Positions 1 through 7,453 of a stretch of 23,665 nucleotides of DNA are shown one piece after another. Origin of the DNA: a virus; the IMG/VR virus record IMGVR_UViG_3300014960_000093, positions 1-23,665 of that record; one strand, written 5' to 3'. The first letter of the stretch is position 1. Each line of letters opens with the position of its first letter. Below the pieces are notes generated by a model. That model was not told where the DNA came from and ran no database searches. It was given only the letters and a program-made list of their open reading frames with translations. The position numbers and the translations under genes are program-made.

Positions 1-74
1 ATTATATTGCTGTCAGTAAAGTGATTTTGTGCAGCGGCCATAGTGCTACTAAACACATCACTTAGCGTGCTCAT
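1..74 (-). CDS. Partial hypothetical protein (N-terminal 24 codons)
   Basis: The reading frame opens leftward from an ATG at 74 and runs off the left edge. It begins MSTLSDVFSS and has no stop in the visible part. The start is supported by an AAGGAG ribosome-binding site 5 bases upstream and by a 4-base ATGA overlap with the stop of the preceding gene, the same junction used elsewhere in this operon. Too little is visible to assign a family. It shows that the leftward operon continues beyond the window. Confidence 0.6.
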   Translation of the reverse strand, partial: MSTLSDVFSSTMAAAQNHFTDSNI

Positions 75-298
75 CGTTGCTCCTTTTTGCTTTCTTTGCA
101 AGAATGCAGACCTGAGAAAAACGCAATAGATAAATCCTCTCTCTGCGCTTCCCTTCCAGCATTAAACCCTGCTAAAAAAACATTGTATAGCTCGTTATAA
201 ACTTTAAACTTAAAACCTGATTTTCTAACCGGTAAATCACCATAAACTTTCTTGTAATACTTTATGAATTGCATCAGTTCGCGGTTTTCTTGTGTCAT
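71..298 (-). CDS. Small phage protein, AGF motif, paralogue A
   Basis: A 75-residue hydrophilic protein of unknown function. The ATG at 298 is preferred because it overlaps the upstream stop as ATGA and lies about 9 bases after a GAGGA site. The frame is open further upstream, and an ATG two codons earlier cannot be excluded. The central part (YYKKVYGDLP, then VYNELYNVFLAGFNAGRE) matches the preceding gene's product (YKRKYGSIP, then QYKELLSVYCAGFKSGQ), so the two look like a tandem duplication. The aromatic/AGFxxG pattern resembles short proteins seen in many phage early operons, but I do not recognise a named family. No signal peptide or membrane helix. Confidence 0.75.
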   Translation of the reverse strand: MTQENRELMQFIKYYKKVYGDLPVRKSGFKFKVYNELYNVFLAGFNAGREAQREDLSIAFFSGLHSCKESKKEQR

Positions 299-486
299 CC
301 CCATTTTTCCTCTTGCTCTTGCAATAGTGTTTTTTGTCCAGATTTGAACCCTGCACAATACACAGAAAGCAATTCTTTGTATTGCTCATATTCATAGCTT
401 TCTAAATTTTTCGGGATTGAACCATATTTTCTCTTATAAAACTTGTCAAATAAAATATGGTCTGGTTTTTTCTTTGGCTTGCTCAT
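295..486 (-). CDS. Small phage protein, AGF motif, paralogue B
   Basis: A 63-residue lysine-rich protein of unknown function. It starts at 486, two bases after the DnaN stop codon, with a GAGGG ribosome-binding site inside the end of the clamp gene. Its stop overlaps the next start as ATGA. It shares a Y-K-x-x-Y-G-x-x-P segment and a C-terminal AGFxxG segment with the following 75-residue protein. Position at the end of the replication operon, coupled to dnaN, suggests early expression. Its function cannot be read from the sequence. Confidence 0.75.
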   Translation of the reverse strand: MSKPKKKPDHILFDKFYKRKYGSIPKNLESYEYEQYKELLSVYCAGFKSGQKTLLQEQEEKWG

Positions 487-488
487 GT

Positions 489-1568
489 CTATACCCTCAC
501 CGGCATAATCAATTGTAAACTGTTTACCTCGCCCTGATTCACAGGCTCTAACGTGACAGTATTGCTCCCGTCAATGTATCCTATTATAGACTGCTCTTTA
601 ATCGCTTTCAGCGCGTCTAATAAATAGCGGCTATTTAAACCTATGATCGCTGGCTTCCCGATATTTTCCACGTCGATTTCCTCCGTCGCTCCACTGCTAG
701 TTATAACTGCGCTCGAATCGTCAATGTTGAGCGTGAGCATATTATTAGTGGCTACCAGCGCGGCACGCTCAACCGCTGCAATAACATCATCGGGCAACAT
801 TAAATAGTCAGTAACGCGAGGGATAACGCGCTCATAATCGGGAAAGCGCCCATCAACTAAAGCTGTCTGTAACGATATATCCCCCAGATCAATTATTAGC
901 GCGTTGCTGTATACCTCTAAAGTAATGATATTGTCGCTTTTTGGCGACAGTATCGAGCGAATAGCGTCGATACTGGGGCGTGGGATAATAACGCTAAAGC
1001 TGGGGCCATCTGTCGGAATGCTTGCTTTTGCTAGACGATGCCCGTCTGTCGATACAGCAATTAAATTGCTCCCCGTTGATTTTAATAGCGTGCCGACAAG
1101 GAAATATCTCACGTCAGTGACGGCCATCGCGTGACGGGTATAATCCAGCAGAGAAAGCAAAAAATCCTCCCTTACGCTGATTTTGCTAGCTTCTCCGTTG
1201 TTTTCTTTCTGTGCCGGGTAACTCAGCGCGTCCATCTGTTCTAATTTGTATTTAGATTTACCCGCTTTTAGGATAATCGTATCCTCCGAGTTCTTTACGT
1301 CTAGCTGCACCGTTTCCGTGGTTATTTTGCTTAATAATTGATACAGCTTATGAGCGGGGAGCGTAAATTCAGATACCGGGGCGGAACAATCTAGCGCGTC
1401 GCACGTTGCGCGTAGCATCAAGCTCATGTCAAAACCGGTTAGCAATAAACCGGTGTCATTAATTGCTATGTGACAATGCGACAGGATGGGTAGCGTTGTC
1501 GTTTTCTGAATAGCGGGTAAAACGTGTTTTACCGCTACCAACAGTTCATCTGTATTAACGCTTATCAT
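489..1568 (-). CDS. dnaN: DNA polymerase III beta subunit-like sliding clamp (DnaN)
   Basis: A 359-residue protein with the length and layout of bacterial beta clamps (E. coli DnaN is 366). The family protein forms a dimeric ring round DNA and tethers polymerase and other partners. Landmarks are TLPIL near residue 26, the central segment STDGHRLAKASIP (E. coli ATDGHRLAVCSMP), DYERVIPRV (family YRRVLP) and the C-terminus LQLIMPVRV (E. coli YVVMPMRL), which is the end that builds the partner-binding cleft. The start at 1568 is chosen over the longer open frame (to 1610) because MISVNTDELL matches the family N-terminus and a GGAG site lies 8 bases upstream. It overlaps the end of the preceding small gene by 14 bases. 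No polymerase gene is visible, so it may serve host Pol III or a polymerase encoded elsewhere. Confidence 0.93.
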   Translation of the reverse strand: MISVNTDELLVAVKHVLPAIQKTTTLPILSHCHIAINDTGLLLTGFDMSLMLRATCDALDCSAPVSEFTLPAHKLYQLLSKITTETVQLDVKNSEDTIILKAGKSKYKLEQMDALSYPAQKENNGEASKISVREDFLLSLLDYTRHAMAVTDVRYFLVGTLLKSTGSNLIAVSTDGHRLAKASIPTDGPSFSVIIPRPSIDAIRSILSPKSDNIITLEVYSNALIIDLGDISLQTALVDGRFPDYERVIPRVTDYLMLPDDVIAAVERAALVATNNMLTLNIDDSSAVITSSGATEEIDVENIGKPAIIGLNSRYLLDALKAIKEQSIIGYIDGSNTVTLEPVNQGEVNSLQLIMPVRV

Positions 1569-1722
1569 TGGTTTGCTCCTCGTTTGTTTGTAGTTTCTTG
1601 ATAACCTCAATTACTATTCCAGTTATCTCGCTATGATTACCGCCCGCCCATAAATACTGTTGCCTTGGGTATAACTCTTTTATTGCCTCGCTAGTCAGTT
1701 TGTCTATCTCTTTATAGTCCAT
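1555..1722 (-). CDS. Hypothetical small protein (55 aa)
   Basis: A short frame between dCMP deaminase and dnaN. The ATG at 1722 follows a strong GGAGGAG site 5 bases upstream and lies one base past the deaminase stop. The stop falls 14 bases inside dnaN, so translation is probably coupled to the clamp. The product (MDYKEIDKLTSEAIKEL...) is charged and predicted mostly helical, with a C-terminal Asn/Glu/Lys-rich tail. No family recognised. Confidence 0.65.
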   Translation of the reverse strand: MDYKEIDKLTSEAIKELYPRQQYLWAGGNHSEITGIVIEVIKKLQTNEEQTNDKR

Positions 1723-1723
1723 C

Positions 1724-2146
1724 TCACTCCTCCACCAGGATATGCACGTTAACCCCATTCTTTTTTAGAATGTATTGTGCGTTAGTAATACTGTTTTTCC
1801 AGCTCCCCATCATGTCGCTCTCGTATGTGCTAGCCGGTACAAAAATATCTTTTATTTCCGTATCAATCAATGCCTTAGCGCAGGATTCGCAAGGGCAGTG
1901 CGTTAAATAAAGCACGCTGCCATTATGCAATGATACTGTGTTGATTAGCATCATTTCAGCGTGCTCCATCACGCTATTTTTTTCCTCCTTTGTTTCTGGC
2001 ATAGTTACGCCAGGTGGAAGCCTATTATACCCGCCCCCGATAATTTCACTGTTTGCATTAGTCAGAATGCACCCAACCTTTTTATTCGGGTCAGGGCTTA
2101 GTTTGGCCACTGTAAACGCCATGTACATAAATAAACGATGATTCAT
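1724..2146 (-). CDS. Deoxycytidylate (dCMP) deaminase
   Basis: A 140-residue zinc deaminase, probably converting dCMP to dUMP, the precursor of dTMP. The HAE motif (His62, Ala63, Glu64) supplies a zinc ligand and the catalytic glutamate. The PCESC motif (Cys86, Cys89) supplies the other zinc ligands. The N-terminal PNKKVGC region is also typical of the deoxycytidylate deaminase family. The start at 2146 is supported by an ATGA overlap with the helicase stop and a GGAGG site 8 bases upstream; the frame is open a little further up. It works in the same pathway as NrdJ encoded upstream. No thymidylate synthase is visible here. ComE-type or riboflavin-type deaminases are less likely given its length and phage context. 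Confidence 0.9.
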   Translation of the reverse strand: MNHRLFMYMAFTVAKLSPDPNKKVGCILTNANSEIIGGGYNRLPPGVTMPETKEEKNSVMEHAEMMLINTVSLHNGSVLYLTHCPCESCAKALIDTEIKDIFVPASTYESDMMGSWKNSITNAQYILKKNGVNVHILVEE

Positions 2147-3732
2147 AACACTGCCTCCTGTTTCCATGCTCTATCTTTAATTTTAGGATATTTCCCATCC
2201 ATCACATAAGTGATGGCGTGAGGTGGTGACTTTTTATTCATTATCTTTGCTATTTCTTCGCCGTCTTCTAGTTTTGAAATATCCGCCGATGTTTTCAGCT
2301 CTATTTCGTGCAATATCTTACGCGCTGTTTCCCCGGCAAACCCATCACTAAATATCGTTAGATACTCGTGTATTGGTTGCGCTGAATAGTCAGCACTATA
2401 ATAAGTGATTCTTATCATGTTATTCCCTGCGAGTGACGTATGCGGACGCCAACGCCAATCACGCACTTTCATCTCATTAATCGTTTTACCAATTATATCA
2501 TTCTCGCGTAAGAGTAACACCTTTTCTTTTTCGGGGAACACATAACCACAAGAACACTCTTTCGCGCTCAGATGCAATATCTCCTGACACTCAGGGCAGA
2601 CTTTTGTCGGCGCTTCGCCCGTTCCATTTCCGCCTTTGCCAGGGGTCACAATATGCGTGATAGGGCCGTGCATCTCAACCACCCCGGCAAAGTCTAAGAC
2701 TAAACAATTTTGCTTGTCTGGTGCGATTCTAAGCCCCCTACCGGCCATCTGTAGATATAAACCTGGCGACATGGTGGGCCGTAGCATCACAATTAGGTCT
2801 ATATTTGGCGCATCAAAACCGGTGGTGAGCACGTTATTATTAGTGACCGCTTGTATCTCGCCTGCTTTAAATCTCGCTAAAATAGATTCCCGCTCTTCTT
2901 TGGGCGTGCTTCCCAAAACGCAAGCCGATTTTATGCCTTTCTCTTGCAATAGCTCGTTGATTCGTTCAGCGTGAGCAACGCCAGAGCAGAAAAATAGCCA
3001 TGATTTCCGATTTCCGGCCCTGGCTAACGTTTGCTCAATGGCTGAATGGTTGTATTTATCGTTATTGACCGCCTCCTGCAATTCTTTCTCTATGTATTCC
3101 CCGCCCCGTTTATGCACGCCAGAAACGTCTATTTTAAATATCGGATCTTGCTTAGAGATTAAGCGCGATAGATACCCCTTGCCAATTAAATCAAGAATAG
3201 AGGTTGGCTCGATTAACGCATCAAATAAAGCGGGCTTTTCAGTGATTAAGCCGTGGCCCAAGCGATAAGGTGACGCGGTTAATCCAATAATCCGAACGTG
3301 AGGATTTATCTCCTGCAACGCGCCAATAAATGAGCGGTAAATCCCTTGCTCGTTATGGCTTATGGTGTGCGCTTCGTCGATAATCAATAAATCAATCTCA
3401 CCCACTTTGTCCGCGTGTTTATAGATTGATTGTATTCCTGCAAACGTAATTCTATTTATTTCTTTCTGTCCAATGCCCGCGCTGTATATTCCTAATGGTG
3501 CCTCTGGCCACACTGCAAGCATTTTTTCGGCATTCTGCTCTAAGATTTCCTTAACATGGGATAACATTAAAATCCTCGTGTCCGCCCATTGTCGTATGGC
3601 GTCACGGCACAGCTCCGCGATCACATGGCTTTTACCGCTTCCTGTCGGTAACACAATGCACGGATTTCCCGGATTGCGTTCTAGCCAGCTATATGTCATT
3701 TTAATCGCCTTGTCTTGGTAATCGCGGAGCAT
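2143..3732 (-). CDS. SF2 DEAH-box helicase with C-terminal zinc-binding segment
   Basis: A 529-residue superfamily 2 helicase. It has Walker A PTGSGKS (29-35), the DEAH box (119-122), motif III TAS (152-154), the second RecA-like lobe with TTGFDAPN (303-310) and motif VI QMAGRGLR (328-335). A four-cysteine zinc-binding segment follows (Cys379, Cys382, Cys393, Cys395) and then a C-terminal region of about 130 residues without recognised motifs. This resembles the restriction-ResIII/UvsW-like helicases of phages, which unwind or remodel branched DNA in replication and recombination. Start at 3732 with an AGGGGG site; the stop overlaps the deaminase start. It may act with the Sak4/exonuclease set upstream or at replication forks; the sequence does not say which. 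Confidence 0.9.
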   Translation of the reverse strand: MLRDYQDKAIKMTYSWLERNPGNPCIVLPTGSGKSHVIAELCRDAIRQWADTRILMLSHVKEILEQNAEKMLAVWPEAPLGIYSAGIGQKEINRITFAGIQSIYKHADKVGEIDLLIIDEAHTISHNEQGIYRSFIGALQEINPHVRIIGLTASPYRLGHGLITEKPALFDALIEPTSILDLIGKGYLSRLISKQDPIFKIDVSGVHKRGGEYIEKELQEAVNNDKYNHSAIEQTLARAGNRKSWLFFCSGVAHAERINELLQEKGIKSACVLGSTPKEERESILARFKAGEIQAVTNNNVLTTGFDAPNIDLIVMLRPTMSPGLYLQMAGRGLRIAPDKQNCLVLDFAGVVEMHGPITHIVTPGKGGNGTGEAPTKVCPECQEILHLSAKECSCGYVFPEKEKVLLLRENDIIGKTINEMKVRDWRWRPHTSLAGNNMIRITYYSADYSAQPIHEYLTIFSDGFAGETARKILHEIELKTSADISKLEDGEEIAKIMNKKSPPHAITYVMDGKYPKIKDRAWKQEAVL

Positions 3733-3741
3733 ATTTTCCCC

Positions 3742-4167
3742 CTAAGCACGCTTTATTAGCCTAACTGCATATTCTTCATCTTTTGGTTCTTCTGTACACA
3801 TTTCATCATAACCAACAAAATGAAAGCACCATTCATACAAATACTCATCATACATTTCTTTTACTGCATTTTCGGGAATGCAATCATTATCTAATGCCCA
3901 AAACTCTTTGGCGCTGTTTGGAAAAAGTTTGTCATTAATTTTTCGTTTATATCTAGCGTCAATTAATGACACAAGCTCAGAAACATAGGGTAGCCGCCAT
4001 TCACCCTTTGCATATTTTTTTGCTTCGTTATATGTCAATTCCACAGGCTCACCTACGCAAGTTTTTTGCTTTGCGTCCCAAGTTTGCCCCAAACAACAAC
4101 GATCCCAGGTTATTTTTCTTGCTGTGTCAGTTACTTCGTCGCCTTTCGCGTTTATCTGGTATCCCAT
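3742..4167 (-). CDS. DUF1566 (Lcl C-terminal) domain protein, copy 1
   Basis: A 141-residue protein of the DUF1566/Lcl family, which has a C-type-lectin-like fold. Shared features with copy 2 are an N-terminal GDEVTDTxxxxTWxRC, GQTWDAxxxxCVGE, an A-x-x-YA segment, WRLPxxxEL and a C-terminal AVRLIK. The ATG at 4167 is chosen because it aligns with copy 2; an in-frame GTG at 4182 is possible and the ribosome-binding site is weak for both. It lies directly after nrdJb and before the helicase. The central part (EYLYEWCFHFVGYDEMC) has diverged from copy 2. Family members are often binding or receptor-type proteins, so a place between nucleotide-metabolism genes is odd. No signal peptide. Function unknown. 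Confidence 0.8.
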   Translation of the reverse strand: MGYQINAKGDEVTDTARKITWDRCCLGQTWDAKQKTCVGEPVELTYNEAKKYAKGEWRLPYVSELVSLIDARYKRKINDKLFPNSAKEFWALDNDCIPENAVKEMYDEYLYEWCFHFVGYDEMCTEEPKDEEYAVRLIKRA

Positions 4168-4172
4168 GTTGA

Positions 4173-4775
4173 TCACCCGCACTTAGAGTTAGCACAATTA
4201 ACGCACGTCATACATCCGTCCATCCTAATCACCGTTTTTTCATTACATACTGGACACATTTCCGCTTGCGCCATGTCGGCCTTTTCCTTCTTGCTGTCAA
4301 TGTACGCTTTCCGCTCCGCGTCCATTTCCTGCGCTTTAATCACCCCAATTAATTTTAAGTGAGACTCGATAACGTCGCCAATTTCAGCAACGAGTGACGG
4401 CATATATTTACCGCCTCGCTTAAAATAGCCCCCCTTGGGGTCAAAAACAGAGCGCAATTCTTCAACGAGGAACTCAACCTCCCCACCCTTGCGAAACACG
4501 GCGGAAATAATCCGCGTGAGCGCCACAATCCATTGAAAGTCACCCATGTTTTTCGAGTTTATGAATATCTCGAAAGGGCGGCGCTGGTCATTAATTAAAA
4601 TATCGTTAATCGTGATATAAAGCGCGTGCTCTGTAATCGGCGTTTTGACTTTGTAAGTATTTCCTACAAGCATTTCAGGCCGGTCTAGCTTTTCGTGTAG
4701 GTTTTGCACAGTAACCTGTGTTTCTGTTGCGGCTATTTCGTATTTCACTATTTTGCTATTGATTTTCTTGCTCAT
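4173..4775 (-). CDS. nrdJb: Class II ribonucleotide reductase, C-terminal TSCPD-domain subunit (NrdJb-like)
   Basis: A 200-residue protein matching the C-terminal part of adenosylcobalamin-dependent RNR, which some bacteria such as Pseudomonas aeruginosa encode separately as NrdJb. Residues 65-145 carry the conserved stretch RRPFEIFINSKN, WIVALTRIISAVFRKGG, VEELRSVFDPKGGYFK and YMPSLVAEIGDVIE. The tail holds Cys174, Cys177, Cys188, Cys191, Cys194 and Cys199, the kind of C-terminal cysteine pairs that pass reducing equivalents to the active site. A near-perfect AGGAGG lies 8 bases before the ATG. The catalytic half is nearly 700 bases upstream, separated by two complete genes. Both genes start and stop cleanly, so this is a gene split, not a frameshift. 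Confidence 0.88.
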   Translation of the reverse strand: MSKKINSKIVKYEIAATETQVTVQNLHEKLDRPEMLVGNTYKVKTPITEHALYITINDILINDQRRPFEIFINSKNMGDFQWIVALTRIISAVFRKGGEVEFLVEELRSVFDPKGGYFKRGGKYMPSLVAEIGDVIESHLKLIGVIKAQEMDAERKAYIDSKKEKADMAQAEMCPVCNEKTVIRMDGCMTCVNCANSKCG

Positions 4776-4778
4776 TGT

Positions 4779-5183
4779 TTATCCTCCTGTTTTTACTAAA
4801 CGTACCGCGCCGTTGCCGCTGCGTAGATTGAGGTAGATAACGCCATTAAGGAAATAAAGAAACCATGCGGCATTGGAATGACTTACATGAGGCGAAGAAG
4901 ACCAATAAAACCATTTTCCCGTATTAGGAAACGTAACATTATCAATTGTAGGTTGATAGTTTTTATCCACTAATGTAGCTAGTTCGTCTATGGTTGGCAA
5001 CCGCCATCCTTCTTGGCTGTCTGCGTATTTCATCGCGTCATCCCAATTCATTTTCTGTACTTCACCAACGCAATTTTGTTTTTCTGCGTCCCAGGTTTGC
5101 CCAACAGAACACCGCGCCCAGGTCAATCCGGTAACAGTGTCCGTCACTTCATCTCCCGCTTCGTTTATTTCGTATCTGCTCAT
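4779..5183 (-). CDS. DUF1566 (Lcl C-terminal) domain protein, copy 2
   Basis: A 134-residue complete DUF1566 domain: GDEVTDTVTGLTWARC, GQTWDAEKQNCVGE, the WRLPTIDELATLVD core, FYWSSSPH, then a C-terminal AVRLVK. The YWSSS...AVRLV half is the segment that forms the ligand face in lectin-like members. The start overlaps the stop of the 81-residue gene as ATGA, with an AGGG site upstream, and the gene ends 3 bases before nrdJb begins, so it is translationally embedded between the two RNR halves. About 40% of residues match copy 1 by eye in the N-terminal 80 positions. This family contains targets of diversity-generating retroelements, but no reverse transcriptase is visible here. Role unknown. 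Confidence 0.85.
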   Translation of the reverse strand: MSRYEINEAGDEVTDTVTGLTWARCSVGQTWDAEKQNCVGEVQKMNWDDAMKYADSQEGWRLPTIDELATLVDKNYQPTIDNVTFPNTGKWFYWSSSPHVSHSNAAWFLYFLNGVIYLNLRSGNGAVRLVKTGG

Positions 5184-5425
5184 TGTCTGCCCTCTTTAAT
5201 GTTTTTATTAAACTCACAAACTGATTTTAATAAGCCAGGGTTTTTATTAGCTATTAATTCCAATTTGCGGGCTATTGCTGATACATACAACTTCCACCAT
5301 GTTTCTGTCCTGCCAGAGCCATGCTCAACCGGAAACCTGAGCGCGTTTACCAACAGCATTAAATCATCGCTCGTTTCCGCAATTTGTGCTTCTAAGGCCC
5401 ATTGTTTTTCGCCATCTTCAATCAT
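5180..5425 (-). CDS. Hypothetical protein between the RNR halves (81 aa)
   Basis: An 81-residue, probably all-helical soluble protein (MIEDGEKQWALEAQ..., with a TWWKLYVSAIARKLEL helix). It begins 10 bases after the nrdJa stop with a GAGGAG site about 7 bases upstream, and overlaps the next gene by ATGA. No family recognised. Its fixed place between nrdJa and the DUF1566 gene, with coupled junctions, suggests co-expression with the reductase, but nothing in the protein itself indicates a role in RNR. Confidence 0.7.
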   Translation of the reverse strand: MIEDGEKQWALEAQIAETSDDLMLLVNALRFPVEHGSGRTETWWKLYVSAIARKLELIANKNPGLLKSVCEFNKNIKEGRQ

Positions 5426-5435
5426 TATCTTCTCC

Positions 5436-7403
5436 TCAAAATTTCCCGTAGTAGCCTTCTTTTAAGGCATCATATAGATTCGCTGCGCTATGTTTCTCCC
5501 CGTCGTACTCTATTTCCTCGTTGCCCTGTGCCGTTACCACCTCCCCGGTTTCAAGCGTGAATTTGTAAGTGGTGGCTGCTAAGTCCTTTTCTTTTACCAA
5601 AACGCCCTGGAAGTTTTCCGGGTTATAACGAAACGTGGCGCATCCTTTTAAACCGCTTCGGTAGGCGTTTAAATAAATATCAGTAAATTCGTGATAGGGA
5701 ATATCCGATGGAACATTGATTGTCTTTGATATTGAAGAATCAATCCACTCCTGTGCGGCGGCCTGGATTGCTATATGCTCTGACGGTTTTACTGTATCAG
5801 CCTGAACAAAATAATCAGGCAGATTATCTGGCGTGGCGTTTTTATCGACTAACGCACGATAAGCAAGTAATTCGTAAGAATAAACATCTACTTTCTCTTT
5901 TGTCTTTTTACCCTCCGTTATGACATTGCGCGAGTAATGATGTGAGAAACTCGGCTCAATACCATTACTAGCATTATTAGCCAAAGAAAGGGAAATCGTG
6001 CCAGTAGGCGCGACGCTCGAATGGTGAGAAAAACGAGAACCAAATAAAGCCAATTCATTAATGAGTTCAGGCTCTATTTCCCCCAGCTTTTGCATATAAC
6101 GACTATATCGAGCAAACAAAATGCGCCCCGGTAGCGTGTCACCTACCTTGATTCCATCTTTTGCCATTTCGGGGCGGAGTTCCATCATTTTGGCGGTGAC
6201 GGTAAATTCTTCGTCCATAATTGGCGCTGCCCCTTTTTCCTTAGCCAACGCTAATCCCTGCTTAAATCCAGTGATTGCAAGTTCTCTGGTTAATTGTTTT
6301 GTAAATTCTATAGATTCAGGCGAGCCATACTTGATGCCCATCATCGCAAGAGCAGAACCTAAACCCAAATATCCCATTCCATGGCGACGCTTACGGATAA
6401 TCTCGTCCCGTTGCTTACCTAGCGCTAATCCGTTTATTTCCACGACATTATCCAGCATTCGCGCAAACACTGAAACAACGTCCCGAAACTTATAAAAATC
6501 AAATTGTGCATTACCTGTGAATGGGTCTGTCACAAATTGAGTCAAATTAATAGACCCCAACAAGCAGGAGCCATACGGGGGCAATCCTTGTTCCCCACAC
6601 GGATTCGTTGCGCGGATATTTTCGCACCACCAGTTATTATTCATCTCATTGTATTTATCAATGAGAATAAAACCAGGCTCTGCATAATCATAATTAGAGC
6701 GCATAATTAAATCCCATAATTCGCGGGATTTAATTGTTTTGTAGATTTTCCCATCAAACGCTAGATTCCAATCCTGATCCTGTTCTACCGCCTCCATAAA
6801 TTCCTTTGTTATCAATAGCGAGATATTAAATTGTCTAAGTCTTCCGTCCTCTCTTTTCGCTCGAATAACATCTATTACATCGGGATGGCCTACGTCAAAG
6901 GTTGCCATCTGCGCCCCGCGCCGTCCTCCGGCAGAGGAAACGGTAAAGCACATTTTGTCGAAAATATCCATGAACGACAGGGGGCCAGAGGTATACGCCC
7001 CCGCACCAGAGACATACGCCCCGCGAGGCCGCAATGTGCTAAACTCGTAACCAATCCCCGAGCCGGATTTTAAGGTCAATCCCGCTTCGTGCACCTTGGC
7101 CAGAATGTCGTCCATTGAATCGTGGATAGTGCCGGATACCGTACAATTGATAGTGGAGGTGGCGGGCTTATGCTCTAGCGCACCCGCGTTTGAAATAATC
7201 CGACCTGCTGGAATGGCTCCATTCTCAAGTGCCCATAAAAATGCTTTTTCCCAGTGTTGGCTATCCGCTTCCCCTGCAGCCAGCGCAACCGCAACGCGCT
7301 TATAAGTATCATTCATGCTTTTATCTATTTCATTTCCATTTTTGTCTTTCAATTGGTATTTCTTCGCCCATATTTCTTGTGACGTTGCTTGCACGGGTAT
7401 CAT
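5436..7403 (-). CDS. nrdJa: Adenosylcobalamin-dependent (class II) ribonucleotide reductase, catalytic subunit (NrdJa-like)
   Basis: A 655-residue class II RNR catalytic subunit, which reduces ribonucleotides to deoxyribonucleotides using vitamin B12. Numbering from the ATG at 7403, NPCGE (267-271) gives Asn267, the thiyl-radical Cys269 and Glu271. Cys87 (STINC) and Cys280 (GSCLLG) fit the redox pair. The spacing 269 to 280 equals that in Thermotoga NrdJ (322 to 333). RRHGMGYLGLG and PTGTISL are also present. The start at 7403 is chosen for a GAGGA site 7 bases upstream and because family similarity begins at IPVQATSQEIWAKKY; the open frame to 7565 would overlap the upstream gene by over 100 bases. 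It ends before the TSCPD/cysteine tail, which is encoded at 4173-4775. An aerobic or anaerobic host should both permit it, if cobalamin is available. Confidence 0.93.
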   Translation of the reverse strand: MIPVQATSQEIWAKKYQLKDKNGNEIDKSMNDTYKRVAVALAAGEADSQHWEKAFLWALENGAIPAGRIISNAGALEHKPATSTINCTVSGTIHDSMDDILAKVHEAGLTLKSGSGIGYEFSTLRPRGAYVSGAGAYTSGPLSFMDIFDKMCFTVSSAGGRRGAQMATFDVGHPDVIDVIRAKREDGRLRQFNISLLITKEFMEAVEQDQDWNLAFDGKIYKTIKSRELWDLIMRSNYDYAEPGFILIDKYNEMNNNWWCENIRATNPCGEQGLPPYGSCLLGSINLTQFVTDPFTGNAQFDFYKFRDVVSVFARMLDNVVEINGLALGKQRDEIIRKRRHGMGYLGLGSALAMMGIKYGSPESIEFTKQLTRELAITGFKQGLALAKEKGAAPIMDEEFTVTAKMMELRPEMAKDGIKVGDTLPGRILFARYSRYMQKLGEIEPELINELALFGSRFSHHSSVAPTGTISLSLANNASNGIEPSFSHHYSRNVITEGKKTKEKVDVYSYELLAYRALVDKNATPDNLPDYFVQADTVKPSEHIAIQAAAQEWIDSSISKTINVPSDIPYHEFTDIYLNAYRSGLKGCATFRYNPENFQGVLVKEKDLAATTYKFTLETGEVVTAQGNEEIEYDGEKHSAANLYDALKEGYYGKF

Positions 7404-7453
7404 TATTGCTTCCTCGGTAAACTCCACAGAGCAATTCTGTGGAGCAATATGGG

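Noticed and set aside
4779-5183. Active diversity-generating retroelement
   Set aside because: Only the DUF1566 family link supports it. No reverse transcriptase or template repeat is visible in the window.
4173-7403. Intein, intron or frameshift as the explanation for the split reductase
   Set aside because: The two genes between have their own starts and ribosome-binding sites and no splicing or homing-endonuclease features, and both RNR genes begin and end at normal codons.
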